Below are positions 55,150-62,599 of a DNA stretch of 64,000 nt, in pieces. Position 1 is the stretch's first letter. Each line of letters opens with the position of its first letter. Under the pieces are notes generated by a model. It saw nothing but the letters and a program-made list of their open reading frames with translations. It was not told the DNA's origin and ran no database searches. The translations under genes and the position numbers were made by a program. This DNA is from Amycolatopsis lexingtonensis (GTDB taxonomy: Bacteria; Actinomycetota; Actinomycetes; Mycobacteriales; Pseudonocardiaceae). The stretch is taken from NCBI RefSeq assembly GCF_014873755.1, contig NZ_JADBEG010000001.1:1862501-1926500 (forward strand), written 5' to 3'.

Positions 55150-56147
55150 GACCGCACGCCGAGCTTGGTCAGCAGCGGGGCGAGCAGGTCCGGGGTGACC
55201 GTGAGGCTGTCGATCTGAGGCAGGTTCCCGGCCAGTTCCTTGAGCGCCAGCCCGGTGAGCACGCCTTCGGGCAGATCGCGGTACGCCGCCAGCCGCGCGG
55301 CCTCGCCGGCCGCCTCGGCTTCCCCGAGTGCCCGTTTGCCCTCGGCCTCGACCTGGGTCAGGCGTTCCTTGCGCGACGCCTGCGCCTCGGTCTCGATCCG
55401 GCTCGCCGCGGCGGCCTCCTCGGCCTGCCGCCGGGCGTTCGCGCCACGCTGCGCGAGCAGCTGTTCCTCGCGCCGAGCCAGCTCGATCTGGTTCTGCAGC
55501 TCGTTTTCCCCGATGGCGCGTTCGCGTTCGACGGCCAGCGCGCGCCGCTCGTAGGTCGCCCGGTCGGCCTCCTGCTGCACCTTCTCCCGCGCGGTCGTCT
55601 GCAGTGCCTTCTCGACCTCCGGCTCGGCGCGGATGGCGACGACGCGGACGTCGACGACCGCCGAGCCGGTCTGCGCGAGCCGGGTGTCCTCGTCGGCGAG
55701 CCCGGCGCGGATCCGGTCGCGGACCGCCTGGACGCCGTCGACCAGCGCGACTTCCAGCGACGTGCGGGTCAGGACCTCGACGGCGTACTGCTGGACGTTC
55801 TCGGTGAGCAGCCCGCTGATCTGCGCGAGGGGATCGCCCCGCCAGCGGCCGGTGTCCGGGTCGATCGAGAAGTCGATCCGCTGCGCGGCCAGCTCCGGGT
55901 CCTCGATCCGGAAGGTGAGCGCGAGCTGGACGGTGACGTCCTGGAAGTCGGCCGTGCGCGCGTGGAACAGCAGCGGCAGCTCCCGGTCGTCGACCGGCAC
56001 CTCCGACACGACGGCGGTGAGCGGCCGGTACCAGAACGACAGCCCGACGCCGTCGTGCGCGAGCTTGCCGCGGCGGAAGTGGCGGATGTGCACGGTGGGG
56101 GCGCCACGCAGGTGCCGGAACCCGAAGCGGCGGTCGATGTCGGCCAT
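55146..56147 (-). CDS. SPFH-domain protein
   Basis: A 333-aa prohibitin/stomatin-family protein: SPFH domain (about 20-190; [20 protein letters not shown]) followed by a long charged coiled coil (about 190-290; [20 protein letters not shown]). No N-terminal TM helix is evident. AGGAGG lies 6 bases before the ATG. It probably forms membrane-associated assemblies. It is co-transcribed with the NAD-kinase-like gene and divergent from the NrtR-like regulator across two palindromic operators. Confidence 0.88.
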   Translation of the reverse strand: MADIDRRFGFRHLRGAPTVHIRHFRRGKLAHDGVGLSFWYRPLTAVVSEVPVDDRELPLLFHARTADFQDVTVQLALTFRIEDPELAAQRIDFSIDPDTGRWRGDPLAQISGLLTENVQQYAVEVLTRTSLEVALVDGVQAVRDRIRAGLADEDTRLAQTGSAVVDVRVVAIRAEPEVEKALQTTAREKVQQEADRATYERRALAVERERAIGENELQNQIELARREEQLLAQRGANARRQAEEAAAASRIETEAQASRKERLTQVEAEGKRALGEAEAAGEAARLAAYRDLPEGVLTGLALKELAGNLPQIDSLTVTPDLLAPLLTKLGVRS

Positions 56148-56160
56148 GAGGTCCTCCTCT

Positions 56161-56179
56161 TATCGTCGGTGTGACGATA
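56161..56179. promoter_or_regulatory. Palindromic NrtR-type operator 1
   Basis: TATCGTC-GGTGT-GACGATA is a perfect 7-bp inverted repeat with a 5-base spacer, 13 bases upstream of the SPFH gene start. The core ATCGTC-N5-GACGAT is shared with the site at 56194. Confidence 0.75.
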
Positions 56180-56193
56180 TGGGGCCGGAGGTC

Positions 56194-56214
56194 TAATCGT
56201 CAAGATGACGATTA
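56194..56214. promoter_or_regulatory. Palindromic NrtR-type operator 2
   Basis: TAATCGTC-AAGAT-GACGATTA is a perfect 8-bp inverted repeat with a 5-base spacer, 17 bases upstream of the Nudix regulator start. It has the same core as site 1. Confidence 0.75.
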
Positions 56215-56231
56215 AGAGGTAGGGTGGTGGC

Positions 56232-56909
56232 ATGGGTCACCCGCCGTTCGCCGTCACCGTGGACCTCGTCGTGCTCACCCTGACCGGGGACGAGCTGTGC
56301 GCGCTGGTGGTGCGCCGCGGAATCGAGCCGTACCAGGGGGAGTGGGCGCTGCCGGGCGGGTTCGTCCAGGCGGACGAAGACCTCCCGGACGCGGCGCGGC
56401 GGGAGCTGGCGGAGGAAACGGGGCTGGCTCCTGGGACCGTCCACATCGAACAGCTCGCCGGGTACGGCGCGCCGGGCCGGGACCCGCGGCTGCGGGTCGT
56501 CACCATCGCCTACCTGGCGTTGGCGCCGGACCTGCCGACGCCTTCGGCCGGGACGGACGCGGCCGATGCCCGCTGGGTGCCGGTGCGGTCGCTGGCGGCC
56601 GAGCGGCTGGCGTTCGACCACGACCGCATCCTGGCGGACGGTCTCGAACGTGCGCGGGCGAAGCTGGAGTATTCCCCGCTGGCCACGGCGTTCTGCGCGA
56701 AGGAGTTCACGGTGGCCGAGCTGCGGCGGGTGTACGAGCTGGTGTGGGACACGCGGCTGGACCCACGGAACTTCCACCGCAAGGTGACGGGAACCGCGGG
56801 ACTGCTGACCCCGACCGGCCGCACGACGACCCGCGACGGCGGCCGGCCGGCGCAGTTGTACCGGAAGGGGACGGCGGAGCTGCTGTACCCGCCGATGCTG
56901 CGGGGGTGA
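56232..56909 (+). CDS. NrtR-like Nudix-domain transcriptional regulator
   Basis: A 225-aa protein with an N-terminal Nudix fold (about 1-145) and a C-terminal winged helix (about 150-225; FTVAELRRVYELVWDTRLD). The Nudix box is complete (GGFVQADEDLPDAARREL followed by AEETG), so ADP-ribose or a related dinucleotide derivative is the likely ligand, and hydrolysis cannot be excluded. It faces the SPFH/NAD-kinase-like operon across two perfect palindromes and is the clear candidate regulator of both. The ATG follows AGGGTGGTGG. Confidence 0.85.
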   Translation: MGHPPFAVTVDLVVLTLTGDELCALVVRRGIEPYQGEWALPGGFVQADEDLPDAARRELAEETGLAPGTVHIEQLAGYGAPGRDPRLRVVTIAYLALAPDLPTPSAGTDAADARWVPVRSLAAERLAFDHDRILADGLERARAKLEYSPLATAFCAKEFTVAELRRVYELVWDTRLDPRNFHRKVTGTAGLLTPTGRTTTRDGGRPAQLYRKGTAELLYPPMLRG

Positions 56910-56912
56910 CGC

Positions 56913-58676
56913 TCAGGCGCCGAGCGCGTGCCCGGCGGGGCGGCGGGTGTGGGCCCAGGCGGGAAGCGCGGTCAGCACACCGACGGCGAGCAATACACCC
57001 AGCGCCGCCGCCAGCTGCCACGACGCCGGGGGAGTGGCGGATCGCGGATTCACGAACCCGTACACCGCGAGCCCGCCCGGGATGCCGGCCAGCACCGCCG
57101 GCACGGCGGGCACGAGCTGCGTGGTGCACAACGCCGTGACGACCTGGCCGGGCGTGGCGCCGAGGGCGCGGGTCACCGCGAGGGCGCGGCGGGCCTGGAC
57201 CGCGCCGCTCCAGCCGACGAACACCGTGTTGAGCGCGGAAAGCGCCCCCAGCGCGAAGATGACGCCGAGCGCCACCTGACCGCTCCGGGCGTTCACCGCC
57301 GCCATGGCGGGATCGGTCAGCCGGGTGCCGGTGTCGTCCACGGCGAAGGCGAGCAGCGCGGCCGCCGTGACGCTGATCGCGGCCGTGCCGATCGCCGTCA
57401 GCGCCGCGCGGCCGGGGCGGCGGGCGAGCAGCCGGACGCCGACCAGGAGCGGCGTCGGCAGGTACGCCGTCACCGCGGTCAGCCGTCGGCGGCGCGTGAC
57501 CGGGTGGGCCGGCTCGGCCAGGGTCCGGACGGTGCTCGTGCGCGTGGCCCGCAGGACCGGCCCGAGGGTCGCGACCACGACCACCAGCGCGGCGAGCAGC
57601 ACCACGGCGACGACGGTGCCGACGTCCGGCGGACCGGTCGTGACGAGCAGCCCGGTGCTGGGGTCGGCCAGCGCGGGCGCGGCGAGCGTCCCGGCGCTCA
57701 GGCCGAGCGCGGTCGCCGCGGCCGTCGGCACCAGGTACTGCGCCAGCAGGGCGGCGGCCACCGTCCGGGGCCCGGCCCCGACGGCCTTGAGCAGTCCGGC
57801 ACGCCGGTTGTCGCGGCCGGCGCGCACGGCGGCGAGCGCGGCGAGGGTGACGATCGCGGCTGCGGCGAGCAGCCAGCCGCCGGCGACCAGGGTGGGGCGG
57901 GTGTCCCGGATCAGGTTCCGGTCCGTCTGGAGGACGGTCTGCCAGGTGTGCGTGTTGACCCAGTCGCCGCCCCGGTTGTCCTTGGCGAACACGGTGTCGC
58001 GCCAGTGGGCCGGTGCGTCGGGGTCGGACAGCTTCAGGTGGATCAGGTGGACGACGTCCGCGTCGCCGGCCGCCGCGTGGGCGTCGGCGGTGGTGAGCCA
58101 GAGCCGGCCGCCGCGGTCGCTCGGCCCGGGACCCTGGGCCCAGTCGCTCCACGGGTAGACCGGGGTGGCCGCGCTGATCGCGATGCCGACGACCGGGTAC
58201 GCGCGCGCCCCGATCGTGACGCGGTCGCCGACGTGCACGCCGAAGACGTCCGCGAAGCCGCGCTCGAGCACCGCGCCGCCGGGACGCACCCAGGACCCGT
58301 CGGTCACGAGTGGACGGTCCACAATGGACGGCATGCCGTCCCGGCCCTCGACCGAGGTGTGGGCGGTGCCGCCGGGCAGTCCGACGGTGGCGTCGAAGGC
58401 GAAGACCGGGTCGCCCTGCGCCGCGACCCCGGGCGCGGCCGCCAGACGCCGCGCCAGGTCGGCCGGGTCCGCGGCCGTGGTGATGGCGGTGAGATCGGGC
58501 CCGGCGGTGGCCTCGCGGGTGTTCTGGTACCCGGTGGTCACCGCGTTCCCGGTCGCCAGCCCCAAGCTGAGGGCGGCGGTCGCGGCCGTGACGGCGACCA
58601 GGAACAGCGCGGCCTCGCCGGGGCGGCGGCGCAGGTCGCGCGCGGCCAGGCGCCACAGGAGCAGCAGGCGTCCCAC
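56913..58676 (-). CDS. FtsX-like ABC transporter permease
   Basis: A 587-aa MacB/FtsX-type permease. Segments near residue 265 (GGWLLAAAAIVTLAALAAV) and in the C-terminal half (LGVIFALGALSALNTVFVG) mark the repeated FtsX cores; a large exported domain lies between the first and second helices. It has a duplicated arrangement of membrane segments. The GTG start lies 3 bases after the stop of the ATPase gene. It probably exports a lipid, peptide or drug under PadR control. Confidence 0.87.
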   Translation of the reverse strand: MGRLLLLWRLAARDLRRRPGEAALFLVAVTAATAALSLGLATGNAVTTGYQNTREATAGPDLTAITTAADPADLARRLAAAPGVAAQGDPVFAFDATVGLPGGTAHTSVEGRDGMPSIVDRPLVTDGSWVRPGGAVLERGFADVFGVHVGDRVTIGARAYPVVGIAISAATPVYPWSDWAQGPGPSDRGGRLWLTTADAHAAAGDADVVHLIHLKLSDPDAPAHWRDTVFAKDNRGGDWVNTHTWQTVLQTDRNLIRDTRPTLVAGGWLLAAAAIVTLAALAAVRAGRDNRRAGLLKAVGAGPRTVAAALLAQYLVPTAAATALGLSAGTLAAPALADPSTGLLVTTGPPDVGTVVAVVLLAALVVVVATLGPVLRATRTSTVRTLAEPAHPVTRRRRLTAVTAYLPTPLLVGVRLLARRPGRAALTAIGTAAISVTAAALLAFAVDDTGTRLTDPAMAAVNARSGQVALGVIFALGALSALNTVFVGWSGAVQARRALAVTRALGATPGQVVTALCTTQLVPAVPAVLAGIPGGLAVYGFVNPRSATPPASWQLAAALGVLLAVGVLTALPAWAHTRRPAGHALGA

Positions 58677-58679
58677 GGC

Positions 58680-59465
58680 TCAGCCTTCCCAGCTCAGCAG
58701 CGAGCCGAGCGGAGTGGTGACGCCGAGCCGGGTGTCGTCGACGAGCATGCCGTCCCGCAGGGAGACGACGCGGTCCGCGGTGGCGGCGACGCGCTCGTCG
58801 TGGGTGACCACGACCAGCGTCTGACCCGCGGCGCGCAGTTCGCCGAAGAGGCGCAGGATGTCGCGGGTCGCGGTGCTGTCCAGGTTCCCGGTCGGCTCGT
58901 CGGCGAGGACGGCCAGTGGCTCGTTGACCAGGGCCCGCGCGATGGCGACCCGTTGCCGCTGCCCGCCGGACAGCTCTGCGGGCAGGTGCCGCGCCCGGCC
59001 GGCGAGCCCGACGCGGTCGAGGAGTCCGGCGGCCCGGTCGCGCGCGGTGCGCGGCGAGGCGCCGGCGAGCAGCGCCGGCAGCTCGACGTTCTCGGCCGCG
59101 GACAACTCGTCCATCAGGTGGAAGTCCTGGAACACGAAGCCGATGGCGCGCCGCCGCAGCCCGGCCAGCGCCCGCTCGCCGAGGTGGTCGACGCGCCGCC
59201 CGCCAAGGAAGATTTGACCGCTGGTGGGCCGGTCGAGCCCGCCGAGCAGGTGGAGCAGCGTCGATTTCCCGCAGCCGCTGGGGCCGGTCACGGCGAGCGT
59301 CTGCCCGGCGGGCACGGTGAGGTCGACGCCGTCGACGGCCCGCACGAGGCCTTCGCCGCGCCCGAAGAACCGCGTGAGGCCGGTCGCCCGCAGCACGGGT
59401 TCCGCGCCGCCCGGCCGCGGTGGGAGTGTTCCGGGGCGCGCGCGGCCTCCGACGAGCCTGCTCAT
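58680..59465 (-). CDS. ABC transporter ATP-binding protein (MacB/LolD type)
   Basis: A 261-aa ATPase with Walker [10 protein letters not shown] (about residue 55), Q-loop FVFQDFHL, signature [15 protein letters not shown] (about residue 155), Walker [14 protein letters not shown] and the H-loop VVVTHDERV. All motifs are intact. The ATG overlaps the stop of the PadR gene (ATGA). It powers the permease encoded downstream. About 30 N-terminal residues precede the domain. Confidence 0.93.
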   Translation of the reverse strand: MSRLVGGRARPGTLPPRPGGAEPVLRATGLTRFFGRGEGLVRAVDGVDLTVPAGQTLAVTGPSGCGKSTLLHLLGGLDRPTSGQIFLGGRRVDHLGERALAGLRRRAIGFVFQDFHLMDELSAAENVELPALLAGASPRTARDRAAGLLDRVGLAGRARHLPAELSGGQRQRVAIARALVNEPLAVLADEPTGNLDSTATRDILRLFGELRAAGQTLVVVTHDERVAATADRVVSLRDGMLVDDTRLGVTTPLGSLLSWEG

Positions 59466-59995
59466 GCGTTTCCTCCGCCTTTCCCGCGAGCGGCCCAGGT
59501 CCGCTCGCACGCCTCCAGCCAGCGCAGGTCCGCCTGCCGGCGCAGGGCGATGCCCTCCAGGAGCAGCCCGGCCTCCGCGTTCGTGTCCCGGTCGAGGACG
59601 GCACGCTGGACGTCGGCGAGGTTCCGGAGCAGCTCCCGCCGGTGCGCGTCGACCAAGGCGAGCGGATCGGCCAAGCCGGATTCGGCCGCGGCGACCAGCT
59701 TCAGGTGGAACTCCGGCACGTCCGCCTTGGGCCCGGCACTCTCGGCCATCCACGCGACCACGCGCTCCTGTCCGGCCGCGGTCAGCGCGTACACCTTGCG
59801 CCGCGGGCCGCGGACCGGCGTGTCTTCGCGCTCCTGGACGACCAGGCCGAGCTTCTCGAGCCGGGCGAGCGTGACGTAGATCTGCCCCACGTTCAGCGTT
59901 TCACCCAGCGGCCCGAGTGCCGTGACCAGGCGCCGCCGCAGGTCGTAACCGTGCGACGGTTCCTTGGCCAGCAGCGCCAGCACGACGTCCTGCAT
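59462..59995 (-). CDS. PadR-family transcriptional regulator
   Basis: A 177-aa PadR regulator: winged helix (about 1-80; LLAKEPSHGYDLRRRL and VGQIYVTLARLEKLGLV) and a C-terminal helical dimerisation domain. It is the first gene of a PadR/ATPase/permease operon and probably represses that operon. The ATG has no ribosome site but is 7 bases after a good -10 element, so the transcript may be leaderless. Confidence 0.9.
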   Translation of the reverse strand: MQDVVLALLAKEPSHGYDLRRRLVTALGPLGETLNVGQIYVTLARLEKLGLVVQEREDTPVRGPRRKVYALTAAGQERVVAWMAESAGPKADVPEFHLKLVAAAESGLADPLALVDAHRRELLRNLADVQRAVLDRDTNAEAGLLLEGIALRRQADLRWLEACERTWAARGKGGGNA

Positions 59996-60002
59996 GGCGC
60001 AA

Positions 60003-60032
60003 TAGATAGCGGTTAAGCAATCAGGGTGTCAA
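60003..60032 (-). promoter_or_regulatory. Promoter of the PadR/ABC operon
   Basis: On the minus strand TTGACA and TATCTA are separated by 18 bases; the -10 hexamer is 7 bases from the PadR ATG. The -35 overlaps the 3' end of the FAD-monooxygenase gene. The spacing predicts a transcript starting at or near the ATG. Confidence 0.65.
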
Positions 60033-61165
60033 GCGGCGCGGGCCGGCACCAGCCGTCGCGCGGCCGTGACCAGGGGCAGCAGTCGGGTGCCGAAGTTGCG
60101 GACCGCGAGGCCGCCGCGCGTCGCCGGGACCAGCAGGGCCGCGGCCGTGGAGACATTGCGCTGCTTGGGTTCGACCAGCTTCCGGTGCGTGCTTTCGTAC
60201 CGCCGGAACGCCGACGCCGCGTCGGCCGGGGTCCGGCCCAGCTCCTCGGCCAGGGTGTACGCGCCCGCCATCGCCAGCGTCGAACCGTCGCCGAACAACG
60301 ACACGCACGACGCCGCGTCGCCGGCGAGCACGATCCGGCCCGACGACCAGCCGTCCAGGCGCACCCGGCTCACCGAGTCCAGGTACAGGTCGTCCGCCTC
60401 GCGCACGCGCTCGAGCAGCTCCGGCACACGCCAGCCGGCACCCTCGTACGCGTCGGCGAGCATGCGCTTGTGCAGCGCGGAGTCGCGGTGGTCGAACCCC
60501 GGCACGGCGCCCCCGCGGAACATGAACGCCGCGATGCCGCGGCCGCGTGACGGGTGGACCGCCAGCGCCCGGCCCGGCGAGTTGTACATGACGATCGACG
60601 TGGCGTCGGCCGGCGCTCCGGCTAGCGGGAGCGTCGCGATGTAGACGCCCATGTGCTCCACGAACGCTTGCTCCGGCCCGAACACCAGCCGCCGCACGTT
60701 CGAGTGCAGGCCGTCCGCGCCGATCACCAGGTCGAAGCGCCGCGCGGCACCGCGCTCGAACGTGACTTCGACGCCGCCGCCGTCCTGGTGCAGCCCGGTG
60801 ATCGAGTCGTGGAAGACGAACTCGGCGTCCGCGCGGGCGGCTTCGTGCAGGATCGCCGCGAGGTCGGTGCGGGGCAGCTCGATGCCGCCGTCGCCGCCCA
60901 GCGCGACGCGGCCGGTGCGCCGTCCCGCGTCGTCGACGAACTTCAGCTCCGTCGCGTCGGTGCTCGCCTCGCGCAGCTTCGCGGTGATGCCCATCCGCTC
61001 GGCGACGCGCGACGCCGGCCCGCGCACGTCGACCGGGCTGCCGCTCGAACGCAGCCCGGCGGCGCGCTCGACCACGGTCGGCCGGAAGCCGGCACGGGCC
61101 AGCCAGTACGCCAGCGTCGGCCCGGCGACGCCCGCGCCGGAGATCAGTACGGTCTGCTCGGTCAT
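60029..61165 (-). CDS. FAD-dependent monooxygenase (PHBH-fold)
   Basis: A 378-aa flavoprotein hydroxylase. The dinucleotide motif VLISGAGVAGPTLAYWLARA is at the N terminus, the DG motif IGADGLHSNVRRL near residue 155, and the GD motif RIVLAGDAASCVSLFGDGST near residue 285. It resembles TetX/aromatic-hydroxylase-like enzymes. The ATG lies 88 bp from the divergent TetR gene, with two TetR-type operators between. Substrate unknown; detoxification or antibiotic modification is a reasonable guess. Confidence 0.88.
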   Translation of the reverse strand: MTEQTVLISGAGVAGPTLAYWLARAGFRPTVVERAAGLRSSGSPVDVRGPASRVAERMGITAKLREASTDATELKFVDDAGRRTGRVALGGDGGIELPRTDLAAILHEAARADAEFVFHDSITGLHQDGGGVEVTFERGAARRFDLVIGADGLHSNVRRLVFGPEQAFVEHMGVYIATLPLAGAPADATSIVMYNSPGRALAVHPSRGRGIAAFMFRGGAVPGFDHRDSALHKRMLADAYEGAGWRVPELLERVREADDLYLDSVSRVRLDGWSSGRIVLAGDAASCVSLFGDGSTLAMAGAYTLAEELGRTPADAASAFRRYESTHRKLVEPKQRNVSTAAALLVPATRGGLAVRNFGTRLLPLVTAARRLVPARAA

Positions 61166-61186
61166 GGTGGTACCCCCATCTGAGTC

Positions 61187-61201
61187 CTGACCATCGGTCA
61201 G
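61187..61201. promoter_or_regulatory. TetR-type operator 1
   Basis: CTGACC-ATC-GGTCAG is a perfect 6-bp inverted repeat 21 bases upstream of the monooxygenase start. The second half-site recurs in operator 2. Confidence 0.7.
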
Positions 61202-61217
61202 TCTCGACCGTACGCTC

Positions 61218-61232
61218 CTGTCCAACGGTCAG
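61218..61232. promoter_or_regulatory. TetR-type operator 2
   Basis: CTGTCC-AAC-GGTCAG matches operator 1 with one arm mismatch. It lies 21 bases upstream of the TetR start. Confidence 0.6.
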
Positions 61233-61253
61233 GCAAGGGGCTAGGCTCGGGCG

Positions 61254-61949
61254 ATGACCGACGACACCCGCGCCCGGATCCTGCGCGCCGCGCTCGAGGA
61301 GTTCTCCGAGCGCGGCTTCCACGTGACGTCGGTGCGGGAGCTGGCCGAACGCGTCGGCGTCACGAAAACCGCGGTGCTGTACCACTTCCCGGGCAAGGCC
61401 GACATCGTGACGGCGCTCGCCGAGCCGCTCCTGGACGACCTCGAAGCGGCGATGGCGAAGGCGGCGGACGCCCCCGACCCGCGCGCGGCGGCGATCGAAG
61501 GCCTCCTCGGCGTCTGGCTCGGGCACCGCTACCTGCTGCGGATGAACCTGCGGGACCTCGGGCTGACCGCGTCGACGGCGGTGTTCGAGCGCTTCCGCGA
61601 CGGCATGCTCACGGCGAACCTCCTGGTGGCGGGCCCGGACGCGGACCTGGCCGGCCGCGTCCGCGCGGCACAGGCGATCGCGATGCTCAGCGACCCGGTG
61701 GTGCTGTTCGCCGACGCCCCGGTGGACGAGCTGCGCGCCGCGGTCCTCGACGGCGTCGACCGGCTGTACGCGGTGGCCGAGCCCGAAGACCGGCCCCGCG
61801 CCCGCCGCGGCCGACCGCCGGTGATGAGCCCGGAGACGATCGAAGCGGCCCGGCGACTCTACGACGCGGGCCACGCGCCGTCCGACATCGCGACGGCGCT
61901 GGGCGTCTCCCGCGCCACGATCTACCGGCACCTGCCCGGCGTCGAATAA
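61254..61949 (+). CDS. TetR-family regulator with an extra C-terminal recombinase-like HTH
   Basis: A 231-aa regulator. The N-terminal TetR helix-turn-helix is VTSVRELAERVGVTKTAVLY (about residues 24-43). After the helical ligand domain and an AT-hook-like ARRGRPP linker, residues 190-231 form a second helix-turn-helix of the resolvase/Hin type (TIEAARRLYDAGHAPSDIAT followed by ALGVSRATIYRHL). It faces the FAD-monooxygenase gene across two operators and is its likely repressor. The role of the second DNA-binding domain is unknown. Confidence 0.85.
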   Translation: MTDDTRARILRAALEEFSERGFHVTSVRELAERVGVTKTAVLYHFPGKADIVTALAEPLLDDLEAAMAKAADAPDPRAAAIEGLLGVWLGHRYLLRMNLRDLGLTASTAVFERFRDGMLTANLLVAGPDADLAGRVRAAQAIAMLSDPVVLFADAPVDELRAAVLDGVDRLYAVAEPEDRPRARRGRPPVMSPETIEAARRLYDAGHAPSDIATALGVSRATIYRHLPGVE

Positions 61950-61968
61950 TGAGACGCATTAATGAGAC

Positions 61969-62580
61969 TTATTGAGACGCGACCTCGATGGCGGGCAACG
62001 CCGCCAGCTGGGCGGGAGTCAGCTTGGCCGCCGCCTCGAAGACCTTCTGCTGGTGCTCCTTGATCCGCTCGTCCACAAACCGGCTCAGCTCGAAGGCCAG
62101 CCGCCCGGTCTGGCGGACCGTGACGTCGTCCACCAGCGGCCGCGCCGCCGACGTGATGACGATTCCCGAGGCCGCCCCGGCCGAGGATTGTGAGACGCCC
62201 ACCGAGTAGGTCTCGCGCGGATTGACGGGCCCGTCGAGTGAGAAGTCCCGGAGCCGCTCGAGCAGCGCGTGCCACTCGGCGACCTCGCCTGGCACTCCGG
62301 TGGCCTCGACGTCGGCCACGGTCAGGCTCATGCCGCGGTCGCCGGTGCGGAAGCAGCGCGCGTAGGAGTTGAGCGCCGACACCCACAGCGCCTCGACGAG
62401 CACCGGATCCACGCGAGGGTGGGCCAGTTCCGCGACGAGCCGTTCGCAGCACTTGAGGGTGAACTGGAGGTCGTCGAAGATCGCGACGAGGTCGGCCAGG
62501 CCCAGTGCGCCGGGGGTGGCCAGCTGCCGGGCGCTCGAAGGGGTCGTCGTGGAAGCGGGCATCCTCCAACGACACCGCAT
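61969..62580 (-). CDS. Hypothetical protein
   Basis: A 203-aa protein of unknown family, mainly helical at the N terminus (LGLADLVAIFDDLQFTLKCC) with a central beta region (ETYSVGVSQ) and a charged C-terminal helix ending EVASQ. The start is uncertain: ATG at 62580 is used; ATG at 62562 and GTG at 62613-62616 (overlapping the beta-galactosidase 3' end) are alternatives. It follows the beta-galactosidase gene on the same strand. A CCGGGA-GCG-TCCCGG hairpin lies at 62581-62595 between them. Confidence 0.5.
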   Translation of the reverse strand: MRCRWRMPASTTTPSSARQLATPGALGLADLVAIFDDLQFTLKCCERLVAELAHPRVDPVLVEALWVSALNSYARCFRTGDRGMSLTVADVEATGVPGEVAEWHALLERLRDFSLDGPVNPRETYSVGVSQSSAGAASGIVITSAARPLVDDVTVRQTGRLAFELSRFVDERIKEHQQKVFEAAAKLTPAQLAALPAIEVASQ

Positions 62581-62599
62581 CCGGGAGCGTCCCGGGGTC

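Noticed and set aside
61949..61979. Three short direct repeats of the type ATTAATGAGAC / ATTGAGACG between the TetR gene and the hypothetical gene
   Set aside because: Too short and imperfect to distinguish from chance; no symmetry or link to a promoter.
62581..62595. CCGGGA-GCG-TCCCGG hairpin between the beta-galactosidase and hypothetical genes
   Set aside because: Stem of only 6 bp with no T run; may lie inside or just before the coding region depending on the start chosen, so not called a terminator.
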